Assembly (NCBI GenBank): GCA_905479915.1
Contig: CAJQOH010000038.1
Span: forward strand, 1-64,000
Direction: 5' to 3'
Length of the DNA: 64,000 bases
From: an uncultured Flavobacteriales bacterium
GTDB taxonomy: Bacteria; Bacteroidota; Bacteroidia; Flavobacteriales_E; Vicingaceae
Part shown: one piece after another, positions 34,179-42,609 of the stretch
Position numbering within the stretch: position 1 is the first letter of the stretch
Layout: each line of letters begins with the position of its first letter
Translations under genes and position numbers: made by a program
The notes under the pieces: generated by a model
The model's database searches: none
Told to the model about the DNA's origin: nothing
The model's input: the letters and a program-made list of their open reading frames with translations, nothing else

Positions 34179-35304
34179 TTTTTTTCTCTTTTGATTTTTT
34201 CTCCTTTGGAGCTTTTACTTTCTTAGACTTTTTCTGTTTTGGAGGTTTTGGTGCAGCTCCTTTTCTATAATATTCTGATAAATTTGTTGTAACGGTAAAG
34301 TGATTCGATGGACCTGCTAAATGGTATTTAGCACTTCCATAGCTGATATGGAATTTTTTGATACGAAATCCTAATCCCCAACTAAAACCAATCAAACCGG
34401 GTTTAACTTCATGAGCAAGTTCAGTTCTTCTTTTATAATTGAATCCAAATCGCAACATAAAACTTTTTGATGGAACAAATTCACCACCAAAAACCAAGTG
34501 TCTAAATGTTTCTCCGATAAAATTTGTTTGATTCCTTTCTGCTTTTTCTTCATCAGATAATGCAGTGTTATTATTTGTAGCAACTATAGAATCATTGTAA
34601 GAAAGGTTCCAATTTTGCAATTGAATTAAATCTATCGACAATCTAAATGGAACATGTTGTAATTTTTTAGAGATCCCAGCTTGTATCTCAAATGGAATCG
34701 GTTCTTTTTCTCCTCCTTCCACATAAGGACTTAATTGTACTCCAACATTCTTAAAAAGGATAGATGCTGTAAACTCTTTATTTCGATTGTAGTAAGTTCC
34801 TGAAAAATCTAGGGCAATCCCAACTGAATTGTACGTATATAAATTGGAATAAACAGGTTTAAGATTGGCTCCAACAGAGAAAGAAGAATCAATGCTTTTA
34901 CCCCAACCCAATACAAAAGCATAATCAGCTGCAGTAAAACTTCCCAACTCATTACCTCCTTCATCTGTCTCTACAAAAGTTCCATAATCTAAGTATCGAA
35001 TACCAGCAGAAAATGTTCCTGCTTTCTTAAAATCTTTTACATAAGAAAAGAAACCATGATTGATATCAGCAAAATAATTAAGGTATGAAAAGGTAACCAT
35101 TCCACTCATCTCTTTGTTGATTAAAGATGGGTTTGCATGCGCTAAGGTTGGATCATTATCGTACACTCCGATAACACTCCCTCCTAATCCTGCAACTCTT
35201 GCCGAAATAGGAATATTTAAAAACTCATAAGTATTGGATCCGCCAATTTGAGCACTTGCTACAAATGATGTCCACAACAAAAAAACGGCAATTAACTTCT
35301 TCAT
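34171..35304 (-). CDS. porQ: Type IX secretion system protein PorQ
   Basis: This protein of about 377 residues has a signal peptide (residues 1-19) and an outer-membrane beta-barrel of the PorQ/PorV family. The start of the barrel, YEFLNIPISARVAGLGGSVIGVYDNDPTLAHANPS, is diagnostic. PorQ takes part in T9SS export and maturation. The C-terminus is an unusual lysine-rich tail (KQKKSKKVKAPKEKKSKEKK), not part of the barrel. The ATG at 35304 is preferred over the TTG one codon earlier. A TAGCTTTG box at 35329-35322 gives a short leader. Confidence 0.92.
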   Translation of the reverse strand: MKKLIAVFLLWTSFVASAQIGGSNTYEFLNIPISARVAGLGGSVIGVYDNDPTLAHANPSLINKEMSGMVTFSYLNYFADINHGFFSYVKDFKKAGTFSAGIRYLDYGTFVETDEGGNELGSFTAADYAFVLGWGKSIDSSFSVGANLKPVYSNLYTYNSVGIALDFSGTYYNRNKEFTASILFKNVGVQLSPYVEGGEKEPIPFEIQAGISKKLQHVPFRLSIDLIQLQNWNLSYNDSIVATNNNTALSDEEKAERNQTNFIGETFRHLVFGGEFVPSKSFMLRFGFNYKRRTELAHEVKPGLIGFSWGLGFRIKKFHISYGSAKYHLAGPSNHFTVTTNLSEYYRKGAAPKPPKQKKSKKVKAPKEKKSKEKKNG

Positions 35305-35321
35305 CAATACTTAGTACAATT

Positions 35322-35329
35322 CAAAGCTA
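35322..35329 (-). promoter_or_regulatory. Predicted -7 box (TAGCTTTG) for porQ-cmk
   Basis: TAGCTTTG on the minus strand matches TAnnTTTG and ends 17 nt before the porQ ATG. Confidence 0.45.
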
Positions 35330-35376
35330 AATTACGTATTAATTGGAGAAATATTGTTTACGGTTTTAATTTCAAG

Positions 35377-36423
35377 CTATTTAATAACAACCTGTTTAGA
35401 GGCAATTGTTCCATCAGATACAATTGATAAAACGTACTCTCCAGATGATAAGTTAGAAACATTAATACGCATTGTAAAATCGCTATTGTCTTCAAGTTTC
35501 TTTTGATAAACAATTCTACCAGCAATATCATACATTCTAATCAATGAACTTTCTGCTAAATTGGTTGAAGTAACCGTTAAAAAATCTGATGTAGGATTGG
35601 GATAAATATTTAATTGTACATCCTCTTTTTGATTTAAACTCACAGAAGTTGAAAGTACTTCAAGTCCAACATCATTTGCATTTTTAAACGTATAACTCCC
35701 TCCATTGTCTTGCCAAACAACAGTAGATAAATGGATTTGATCTAAATCCCATGAAGGATCAACACGTATTTTATGAAAATTAGTATAGCTTGCTCCTGCA
35801 GTTACAGCTCCAGATACTACTTGTTCCCCTAACGCATCTTGAGACAAACTAGTTCTTAAAATATGGTTGTGGTAAATATTACCATTTGGTATTTGAGGAT
35901 CATAATTCGCTTGATATTCATAAATACTATCTTCACTAAGATATACGGCAACATTAAAATCTCCATTTGCTGCATTAAAAAACGCTGTAAGTGTTTCTAC
36001 ATAGAGGGTATCATTTTGAATAAACCATTCAAAACCTGCATTTACATCAGTAGTTGTTGCGTTATATGTAGAATTTATAGTGTTCACTACAGTTGTTTGA
36101 ATAGAAGAATTATAGCTTCCTAATCCAACTCCATTTAAGGTCCAATAAGGTTGCCCAGATGTTCCTATTGCATTTGCAATATCTTCTGCTGTACTTGAAT
36201 ACAATAGACTACTTGAACTTTTATGCAAGCCAAGCACAACTGCTTTATTACCTACTTGATTAACAATTTGATCTGTTACAGGAATTCCGTATTGTCCACA
36301 GTTACCACACCATGTAGCATCAACAACCCCATAAAAAGATTTTTGAACCTCAGGAACATTAATTTGGGCATTAAGTGCACCACAAAACATAAAAATTGCT
36401 AAAAAACTGAAAATATTTTTCAT
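35377..36423 (-). CDS. Omp28-like thioredoxin-fold T9SS-secreted protein
   Basis: This protein of about 348 residues has a signal peptide (MKNIFSFLAIFMFCGALNAQ). Residues about 30-250 resemble Omp28-related proteins, with a redox-type VDATWCGNCGQYGIP (CxxC) near residue 38. A T9SS sorting domain closes it (LNIYPNPTSDFLTVTST ... LSSGEYVLSIVSDG). The protein would be surface-exposed or released. The upstream frame is open to 36459, but the ATG at 36423 gives the normal signal peptide. Confidence 0.9.
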   Translation of the reverse strand: MKNIFSFLAIFMFCGALNAQINVPEVQKSFYGVVDATWCGNCGQYGIPVTDQIVNQVGNKAVVLGLHKSSSSLLYSSTAEDIANAIGTSGQPYWTLNGVGLGSYNSSIQTTVVNTINSTYNATTTDVNAGFEWFIQNDTLYVETLTAFFNAANGDFNVAVYLSEDSIYEYQANYDPQIPNGNIYHNHILRTSLSQDALGEQVVSGAVTAGASYTNFHKIRVDPSWDLDQIHLSTVVWQDNGGSYTFKNANDVGLEVLSTSVSLNQKEDVQLNIYPNPTSDFLTVTSTNLAESSLIRMYDIAGRIVYQKKLEDNSDFTMRINVSNLSSGEYVLSIVSDGTIASKQVVIK

Positions 36424-36467
36424 CCTTAAATTGTATTGATTAAGGTACAAATGTCTCAATTAATACA

Positions 36468-36492
36468 ATCAAAAAATGTCAGTCTGTAGACA
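36468..36492 (-). terminator. Possible terminator after the E1 gene
   Basis: On the minus strand a short hairpin (TCTGTCTACAGACTGACA) is followed by TTTTTTG. The hairpin is weak but is correctly placed after the E1 stop. Confidence 0.4.
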
Positions 36493-36503
36493 GAATATTT
36501 CTT

Positions 36504-38918
36504 TTAATAAATCGAAGGATATTGATCTTCATCAGCTTCATTCATAATGGCATAAGCAGCATCAAAAATATCATCAGCATTTGGTTTAGAGAAATAATCT
36601 CCATCAGTACCATAAGCTGGTCTATGTGCCTTAGATGATAATGTAACCGGTTCCGCATCTAAATGGTAGTATCCTTTTTGTTCTACCAATATTTTATCTA
36701 GAATATAAGCAGAAGCTCCACCAGGAACGTCCTCATCAACAATCAATAATCGATTAGTCGTTTCAATTGATTCTGCAATCATGTGATTAATATCGAAAGG
36801 CAATAAAGATCTTACATCGATTAATTCAACAGAAACTCCAACTTCTGACAATTGTTTTACTGCTTGCTCTGCAATGTTACAAGTAGATCCATAAGATACT
36901 ATCGTAATATCTGTTCCTTCAGTTACTATTTCTGGAACACCTAAAGGAGTAGTAAATTCTCCTAAGTTAGAAGGCATGTTCTCTTTAGTACGATACCCAT
37001 TCAATGGCTCAATAACCAAGGCAGGGTCATCACCTTTTAACAAGGTGTTGTAAAAACCTGCTGCATCTATTAGGTTTCTAGGAACACAAACGTGCATCCC
37101 TCTAACAGCATTTATGATCATTCCCATAGGAGATCCTGAATGCCAAATTCCCTCTAAACGATGTCCACGTGTTCTAATAATTAAAGGAGCTTTTTGACCA
37201 CCTTTAGTTCGGTATTGAAGTGTAGACAAATCATCACTCATTACCTGAATACAATACAATAAGTAATCTAAATATTGAATTTCAGCAATTGGTCTTAACC
37301 CTCTTAAAGCCATTCCAATTCCTTGCCCTACAATTGTATTTTCTCTAATTCCTGTATCAGAAACTCTTATCTCTCCAAATCTCTCTTGTAAACCTTCTAA
37401 ACTTTGATTTACTCCTCCGATATTTCCTGTATCTTCTCCAAAAGTTAATACTTCAGGATAGTTTTCAAAAATCTTTATAAAGTTATCTCTCAGAATAATT
37501 CTACCATCCTCCATTTTTCCTGAAGGAACAGGTTTTACTTCTTCAACTTTCATTGGAGAAGTTTCAAACTCTGAAGTTAACGTAGAACTATATCTATCAT
37601 GGTTTGCAGTTTTAGATGCTGCTAACCAATTTACCAATTGAGATTTAGCAGGGATACTCTCTTCTCTTGTAACTCTTAAAACCTTCTTAGCTGTAGAGAT
37701 AATATCTTTTCTATTTGGTTCTGTATTCCCTTTTAATGCAGTTATTATAGGAGTAATAAAAGGAGCATTACTGCTAACTGCAGCTATGCTTTCCAACAAA
37801 CCAACAATTGTTTGCTGCTCTTCTTTAATAGGATTTAAATAAGCGGTCCAAGCTGCACGCTTTTGAGCAGAAACTTCTTTTTTACCTTCCTTCTCTATCG
37901 TTTCTAATTCTTCTTCTGTAGCTAATTTATTTTCAAGAATCCATTCTTTAAACTTTTTAACACAGCAGTATTCTGTTTCCCAAGCTAATCTTTCTTTGGA
38001 TTTATAACGTTCATGAGAACCTGAAGTTGAATGTCCTTGTGGTTGGGTAACCTCTTCAACATGTACTAAAACCGGACAATGTTCTTCTCTTGCAATTTTA
38101 GTTGCTTTCTCATAAGTTTCTATTAATGCTGGATAATCCCAAGCTCTTACTTTAAGAATTTCAAAACCATTCGTTCCTTTCTCTCGTTGAAATCCCTTTA
38201 ATATTTCTGAAATACTTTCCTTGGTTGTTTGGTATTTTTTAGGAACCGAAATTCCTTGTCCATCATCCCAAACAGACATTACAACAGGTACTTGAAGAAC
38301 TCCCATTGCATTTATAGCCTCCCAAAATGGTCCTTCAGAAGTACTGGCATCACCAATTGTTCCAAAAGCAACTTCATTTCCTTTATTAGAAAACGTTGTA
38401 AATGAAGCTAAATCTTTATTGTTCCTATACACTTTAGATGCTTGCCCTAAACCTAATAATCTTGCCATTTGACCTGCAGTAGGAGAAATATCTGATGAAG
38501 AATTTTTCATCTTAGTTAAATCTTTCCAACTCCCATCCTCATTTAAACTTCTGGTACCAAAATGACCATTCATTGATCTTCCTGCAGAAGCTGGTTCCGC
38601 TTCAACATCTGTATGCGCATACAATTGAGCAAAAAACTGTTGAATAGTTAATTGACCAATTGCCATCATAATTGTTTGATCTCGGTAATAACCAGATCTA
38701 AAATCTCCATCTTTAAATTGTTTTGCTAAAGCAATCTGAGGCAACTCCTTACCATCTCCAAATATTCCAAACTTAGCTTTACCGGTAAGTACCTCTCTTC
38801 TTCCTAAGTAAGAAGTTTCTCTACTTATGTAAACTAAACGATAATCTTCAAGAACTGTATCTCTGAATTTATCTTTAGATATTTTTGTCGATTCTTTTTC
38901 TATAGTGCTACTACTCAT
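36504..38918 (-). CDS. Fused alpha/beta E1 component of a 2-oxo acid dehydrogenase (branched-chain type)
   Basis: This 804-residue protein fuses E1 alpha (residues about 1-330, TPP motif GDASTSEGPFWEAINAMG) with E1 beta (about 470-800, FGEDTGNIGGVNQSLEGLQE). Bacteroidetes commonly have this fusion. It would decarboxylate 2-oxoisovalerate or related acids and pass the acyl group to lipoylated E2. The beta part has GGASAYILDKIL and VTLSSKAHRPAYGTDGDYFS. The start is the ATG at 38918; a TTG two codons earlier is less likely. The genes for E2 and E3 are not in the window. Confidence 0.92.
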   Translation of the reverse strand: MSSSTIEKESTKISKDKFRDTVLEDYRLVYISRETSYLGRREVLTGKAKFGIFGDGKELPQIALAKQFKDGDFRSGYYRDQTIMMAIGQLTIQQFFAQLYAHTDVEAEPASAGRSMNGHFGTRSLNEDGSWKDLTKMKNSSSDISPTAGQMARLLGLGQASKVYRNNKDLASFTTFSNKGNEVAFGTIGDASTSEGPFWEAINAMGVLQVPVVMSVWDDGQGISVPKKYQTTKESISEILKGFQREKGTNGFEILKVRAWDYPALIETYEKATKIAREEHCPVLVHVEEVTQPQGHSTSGSHERYKSKERLAWETEYCCVKKFKEWILENKLATEEELETIEKEGKKEVSAQKRAAWTAYLNPIKEEQQTIVGLLESIAAVSSNAPFITPIITALKGNTEPNRKDIISTAKKVLRVTREESIPAKSQLVNWLAASKTANHDRYSSTLTSEFETSPMKVEEVKPVPSGKMEDGRIILRDNFIKIFENYPEVLTFGEDTGNIGGVNQSLEGLQERFGEIRVSDTGIRENTIVGQGIGMALRGLRPIAEIQYLDYLLYCIQVMSDDLSTLQYRTKGGQKAPLIIRTRGHRLEGIWHSGSPMGMIINAVRGMHVCVPRNLIDAAGFYNTLLKGDDPALVIEPLNGYRTKENMPSNLGEFTTPLGVPEIVTEGTDITIVSYGSTCNIAEQAVKQLSEVGVSVELIDVRSLLPFDINHMIAESIETTNRLLIVDEDVPGGASAYILDKILVEQKGYYHLDAEPVTLSSKAHRPAYGTDGDYFSKPNADDIFDAAYAIMNEADEDQYPSIY

Positions 38919-39055
38919 TCCCAATTTTATTTTTTTTGAAGTTGAAAAAGAAAAATCTCAACCTCATTTTCGAAGTCTTGCGAAGTTACGCAAAATTTAA
39001 TTTTTTTGAAAGTAGTTTTTTAGACTCTTAAATTATCTGTCAAATTGATTGCTCA

Positions 39056-39090
39056 TTTGTTTTAAAACCCCCGTTCTTTTTATATATTTG
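39056..39090 (+). promoter_or_regulatory. Predicted Bacteroidetes promoter for the bTHX gene
   Basis: TTTG at 39056-39059 and TATATTTG at 39083-39090 are separated by 23 bp, a good match to the TTTG-TAnnTTTG pattern. The leader is about 30 nt before ATG 39124. This is the most complete promoter match in the window. Confidence 0.6.
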
Positions 39091-39123
39091 AGGCACTTAT
39101 AATTACAAAAAATAAAAACACAC

Positions 39124-39336
39124 ATGGGAAAAGGAGATAAAAAATCTAAAAAAGGAAAAATTTCATCGGGTTCTTACGGTGTAACTAGAAAGAGAAAAAA
39201 GGCAGCAACTTTCGTAACAAAACCAAAAGCAAAGAAAGCAGCTCCAAAAAAGGAAAAAGAACCTGCAGAAAAAGCTCCAGCAAAGAAAGCAGCGGCAAAA
39301 AAAGCCCCAGCTAAAAAAGCAGCAGCTAAAAAATAA
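39124..39336 (+). CDS. Small ribosomal subunit protein bTHX with lysine/alanine tail
   Basis: This 70-residue, extremely basic protein starts MGKGDKKSKKGKISSGSYGV, followed by TRKRKK. This is the conserved bTHX sequence; the Thermus protein sits near the top of the 30S head. Residues 35-70 are a low-complexity tail of alternating KKA/PAKKA units, similar to histone H1-like tails. Such extended tails are found in Bacteroidetes. The gene is monocistronic with its own promoter and terminator. Confidence 0.88.
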   Translation: MGKGDKKSKKGKISSGSYGVTRKRKKAATFVTKPKAKKAAPKKEKEPAEKAPAKKAAAKKAPAKKAAAKK

Positions 39337-39355
39337 AAACAGAATTTCTGTTTAC

Positions 39356-39388
39356 AAAAGTCCGAATGATGAACTCATTCGGACTTTT
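39356..39388. terminator. Bidirectional terminator
   Basis: The arms AAAAGTCCGAATGA and TCATTCGGACTTTT form a 14-bp stem around TGAAC, followed by further T. It separates the convergent bTHX and coaE genes. Confidence 0.85.
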
Positions 39389-39392
39389 TTAT

Positions 39393-40007
39393 TTACTCTA
39401 TTTTCAATTGATGATAAATTTCTAATACCTGAGGAATTACCAATTGAGTATCATCATTGGCTATAACAAAATCGGTATATGCTAATTTTTCTTTATCAGA
39501 AATTTGCGCTTGAATTCTAGCATTTACTTTTTCTTCTGAAACTTTATCGCGTTCAACTACTCGCTTAACCCTTATAACCTCTGGAGCTGTTACTAAAATA
39601 ATTTTATCCATTTGCTTATAAGCACCGCTCTCAATTAATATTGCAGCTTCTTTTATTAAAACAGGAAAATGTGCATTATCAGCAACCCACTCATTAAAAC
39701 ATGCTGCCACTCTCGGATGAACAATCTCATTCAATCGTTCTAAAGCATTTGAATCATTAAAGACGATTCCTGCCATTTTAACTTTATCTAAAACACCATT
39801 TTGATATACATCACCAAACTCTGAAATAATTTTTTCGACAACTTTAACATCAGTATTAATGATATTTTTTGCTTCTCTATCAGAATCAAAAACAGGAACA
39901 TTTAAAGCTAAAAAAACCTTACTCACTGTAGATTTTCCAGAGCCAATACCTCCAGTTAATCCTACAATTACAGGTTTATTATTTTCGTTTTTTAAGGATG
40001 TACTCAA
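39393..40007 (-). CDS. coaE: Dephospho-CoA kinase
   Basis: This 204-residue kinase performs the last step of coenzyme A synthesis. The P-loop is VGLTGGIGSGKSTVSK (residues 14-29). VFDSDREAKNI, HPRVAACFNEW, LIESGAYKQMDKIILV and RDKVSEEKVNARI are standard family stretches. The only in-frame start after the upstream stop is TTG at 40007, which overlaps the ybbR 3' end by 29 nt. It is the last gene of the DUF1573-yajC-ybbR-coaE operon. Confidence 0.95.
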   Translation of the reverse strand: MSTSLKNENNKPVIVGLTGGIGSGKSTVSKVFLALNVPVFDSDREAKNIINTDVKVVEKIISEFGDVYQNGVLDKVKMAGIVFNDSNALERLNEIVHPRVAACFNEWVADNAHFPVLIKEAAILIESGAYKQMDKIILVTAPEVIRVKRVVERDKVSEEKVNARIQAQISDKEKLAYTDFVIANDDTQLVIPQVLEIYHQLKIE

Positions 40008-40941
40008 CTTTTCCTGGGTTTAAAGTCAATGATTGAATAAAATCTGGATACTCAATTAATTCCACCTTCAACTTATGGTTAAAGTTATCATTAATCTGTT
40101 CATAGTCAATTTTAGCACTAAAATTTGCACTAGCCAAACTGGCCATTTTACTTAACGGAATTAAAAATTTCACTTCAATTTCATTAGGAATGGCTTTAAT
40201 CTCAATACTATCAGGTACATTTTCATACGATACTTTTACCATCACAGATGATTCCGTAAATTTCTCTACAGGAATATGAAGTATCACTTTTTCAGGATTA
40301 AAGGATAGTTTTTTTTGAGCATATTCTGCTCTAAACTGCACACTTTCTGTTGTTGTTTCTGACAAATTATCCAGTACCAATTCTTCTGTATAAACAGCAT
40401 TCAATGTATCTAAAATAGAAGCAGGACCGCTAACACTAGTAATTGCAGGTTTAACCAATAACCTACCAAAAAGCTGATATTGTTGTTCAAAATTAAGCTG
40501 AGTAGAAGATATAATTTTAACTTTCTTTTCTACTCTAGCATCAAATACAAACCGTATTGAATCTGGGTATATTTCTTTAACTTCTATTTGCTCTCCAAGT
40601 TGATTGGCAATATATTCAGAAAAAGAAGTTGATGCCAATTTAACATGCTGTAGCTCATTATTAACACCTTGCATTTCTGATAAGTCAATTCTTAAATTCG
40701 GTCTTCTTAATCTAAGTTTATAGGCCATTAAATCAAAACCCAAACCTTTTATCTTAAGACTCAATTGATTGGGCAATTTATTTAACACCACCTTATTTTC
40801 AGGTTGATTGACATAAGAAACATTAAAAACTGCTTCAGTACTTGCTGTTTTACTCAAGGCATTTAATAGCCAAAAGAAAAAAGATAAACTCAAGCAGAAT
40901 AAAAAAACATAAAGCTTCCTGTTAGAGGAAGCTTTATGCAT
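39979..40941 (-). CDS. YbbR-like domain protein
   Basis: This protein of about 320 residues has one N-terminal membrane segment (YVFLFCLSLSFFFWLLNAL). Several YbbR-type beta domains follow, with NQLSLKIKGLGFDL and SVSGPASILDTL and VEVKFLIPLS-like strands. In Firmicutes the related CdaR regulates the di-AMP cyclase, but this link is not established in Bacteroidetes. The frame extends to a TTG at 40974; the ATG at 40941 gives the usual short N-terminus. A 13-bp hairpin begins at its second codon. Confidence 0.85.
   Translation of the reverse strand: MHKASSNRKLYVFLFCLSLSFFFWLLNALSKTASTEAVFNVSYVNQPENKVVLNKLPNQLSLKIKGLGFDLMAYKLRLRRPNLRIDLSEMQGVNNELQHVKLASTSFSEYIANQLGEQIEVKEIYPDSIRFVFDARVEKKVKIISSTQLNFEQQYQLFGRLLVKPAITSVSGPASILDTLNAVYTEELVLDNLSETTTESVQFRAEYAQKKLSFNPEKVILHIPVEKFTESSVMVKVSYENVPDSIEIKAIPNEIEVKFLIPLSKMASLASANFSAKIDYEQINDNFNHKLKVELIEYPDFIQSLTLNPGKVEYILKKRK
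40908..40938 (-). promoter_or_regulatory. 13-bp hairpin over the ybbR-like start region
   Basis: On the mRNA, CATAAAGCTTCCT and AGGAAGCTTTATG pair perfectly around CTAAC, beginning directly after the AUG at 40941. Such a stem would hinder ribosome loading and could make translation depend on readthrough from yajC, or on a regulator. Confidence 0.5.
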
Positions 40942-40984
40942 ATTTTTTTGAATGATATTTAGATTTTTAGTCAAATCACTACGG

Positions 40985-41317
40985 TTATTTTTTCGCCATC
41001 TCCTCTACTGCAAATTCCTTTGATATTGCATTTTTATCCATCTTCAATCTATTTCCTCCTTCTACTTCGATAATAACTACCTCATCTTTTACCTCTACAA
41101 TTTTTCCATGAATACCGCCAATAGTAATTATTTTAGCTCCTTTCACTAAGCTTTCCTTAAACTTTTTAGCTTCTTTTTGTTTTTTCATTTGTGGTCTTAT
41201 CATAAAAAGATAAAACACTAAAAAGATGGCTCCAAACATCATTATTTGAGTCATCATTCCTTGTCCTCCATCTGCTGTTTCAGCAGGAATTTGTAATAAT
41301 ATACCTAGTTCTTTCAT
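40985..41317 (-). CDS. yajC: Preprotein translocase subunit YajC
   Basis: This 110-residue protein has one membrane segment (MMFGAIFLVFYLFMIRPQMKKQKE) followed by the YajC core (LVKGAKIITIGGIHGKIVEVKDEVVIIEVEGG). It associates with SecDF and YidC at the inner membrane. It follows the DUF1573 lipoprotein gene after 12 nt, a conserved order in Bacteroidetes. Confidence 0.95.
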   Translation of the reverse strand: MKELGILLQIPAETADGGQGMMTQIMMFGAIFLVFYLFMIRPQMKKQKEAKKFKESLVKGAKIITIGGIHGKIVEVKDEVVIIEVEGGNRLKMDKNAISKEFAVEEMAKK

Positions 41318-41329
41318 ATCTCTTTTTAA

Positions 41330-41797
41330 TTATTTTGATTGTTCCGCCTCTGGCGCTAAAATTTTTCCTTTTAATGCAATTACCTTTGTATTGGGTTTTG
41401 TATTGGCTACTAATGTTATTGTTTTATTTTGCAATCCTTTTTTACCATTAGAATCAAACCTTACATCAATAGAGCTTTCTGCCCCTGGCTTAATCGGTTC
41501 CTTTGGCCATTCTGGCACTGTACAGCCACAACTCGCTTTAGCAGAAGAAATAATTAAATCAGCTTCACCAACATTTTTAAATTTAAACGTGGTTGAAACA
41601 ACTTCTCCTTGAGTAATTTCTCCAAAATCTTTTACCTCTTCTACAAATTCAAAATGGGGCAATTTAACTTCATCAACACTAGTATTAGTAGCGGTAATAG
41701 GATTGTCTATGATATCAGTAGATAAACCTTCTTCTTCATTTCCTCCACAAGAAGTTAATAAAGCAACTATTGCTATTGGGAATATTATTTTCTTCAT
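41330..41797 (-). CDS. DUF1573 lipoprotein
   Basis: This 155-residue protein has a lipobox (LLTSCGGNEEE, Cys17). The DUF1573 immunoglobulin-like domain contains FEFVEEVKDFGEITQGEVVSTTFKFKN, where DFG-x-I-x-x-G is diagnostic, and ASCGCTVPEWP. It is likely in the periplasm on the inner or outer membrane. Its function is unknown. It is first in the yajC-ybbR-coaE operon, with a TATATTTG box at 41826-41819. Confidence 0.88.
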   Translation of the reverse strand: MKKIIFPIAIVALLTSCGGNEEEGLSTDIIDNPITATNTSVDEVKLPHFEFVEEVKDFGEITQGEVVSTTFKFKNVGEADLIISSAKASCGCTVPEWPKEPIKPGAESSIDVRFDSNGKKGLQNKTITLVANTKPNTKVIALKGKILAPEAEQSK

Positions 41798-41818
41798 TTA
41801 TTTTAATTTTTAAGGACA

Positions 41819-41826
41819 CAAATATA
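41819..41826 (-). promoter_or_regulatory. Predicted -7 box (TATATTTG) for the DUF1573-yajC operon
   Basis: TATATTTG on the minus strand ends 21 nt before the DUF1573 ATG. It lies only 21 bp from the divergent aroE -7 box, so the two promoters must share or compete for the same DNA face. Confidence 0.5.
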
Positions 41827-41847
41827 CTCAAACTTAGTAGCTTTTTA

Positions 41848-41855
41848 TACTTTTG
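41848..41855 (+). promoter_or_regulatory. Predicted -7 box (TACTTTTG) for aroE, leaderless
   Basis: TACTTTTG matches TAnnTTTG and ends only 5 nt before the ATG at 41861. Transcription would start at or next to the start codon. Confidence 0.5.
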
Positions 41856-41860
41856 ATTGC

Positions 41861-42601
41861 ATGAAACAATACGGTTTAATAGGTCATCCTCTTTCTCATT
41901 CTTTTTCCAAAAAATACTTTACTCAAAAATTTAAAAATGAAAGTATTATTGATTGCGCCTACGAGTTATTTGACATAGATAATCTTGATCAATTTAATAA
42001 GATACTAATAGACCATCCAAACCTAAAAGGACTTAATGTTACCATTCCTTATAAAGAAAGTATTTTAGAATACTTAACCGATATTGATCAAAAAGCCAAA
42101 ACAATTGGAGCAGTAAATACAATTAAAGTATCCAACAACCAGAAAACACTAAAAGGATACAATACAGATTACTATGGCTTTAAAAATTCCTTAAAACCAT
42201 TCTTAGACATTAATCATGAACGCGCATTAATTCTTGGAACTGGAGGTGCCTCTAAAACAGTAAAACTTGTATTGAATGAATTGAATATTGACTGTTTAAT
42301 GGTTTCTAGAAATCCTGTAAACCCTGATGAAATAAGCTACAATGATGTGAATAAATATGTTATAAAACATCACCAAATCATTATCAATACAACTCCTATG
42401 GGAATGTTCCCAAACACTTCTGCTTTTCCTGGGATTGATTACGAAAGCCTAACCAAAAAGCATTTATTGTATGATTTAATTTACAATCCTGAAGAAACTA
42501 TTTTTTTGAAAAAAGGAAAAGAGCAAGGTTGCATTACAATCAATGGCCTACAAATGTTAAAATTACAAGCTGAAAAGTCTTGGGAAATTTGGAATAGTTA
42601 A
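41861..42601 (+). CDS. aroE: Shikimate dehydrogenase
   Basis: This 246-residue enzyme reduces 3-dehydroshikimate with NADPH in aromatic amino acid synthesis. The N-terminal motif GLIGHPLSHSFSKKYF binds substrate; GLNVTIPYKESIL contains the catalytic lysine. AVNTIKV, GYNTDYYGF and the nucleotide-binding ALILGTGGASKTV follow. It is slightly shorter than the E. coli enzyme (272 residues), as is usual in this phylum. It converges with the PP2C gene with an 8-nt gap. Confidence 0.95.
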   Translation: MKQYGLIGHPLSHSFSKKYFTQKFKNESIIDCAYELFDIDNLDQFNKILIDHPNLKGLNVTIPYKESILEYLTDIDQKAKTIGAVNTIKVSNNQKTLKGYNTDYYGFKNSLKPFLDINHERALILGTGGASKTVKLVLNELNIDCLMVSRNPVNPDEISYNDVNKYVIKHHQIIINTTPMGMFPNTSAFPGIDYESLTKKHLLYDLIYNPEETIFLKKGKEQGCITINGLQMLKLQAEKSWEIWNS

Positions 42602-42609
42602 ACTTCAAA

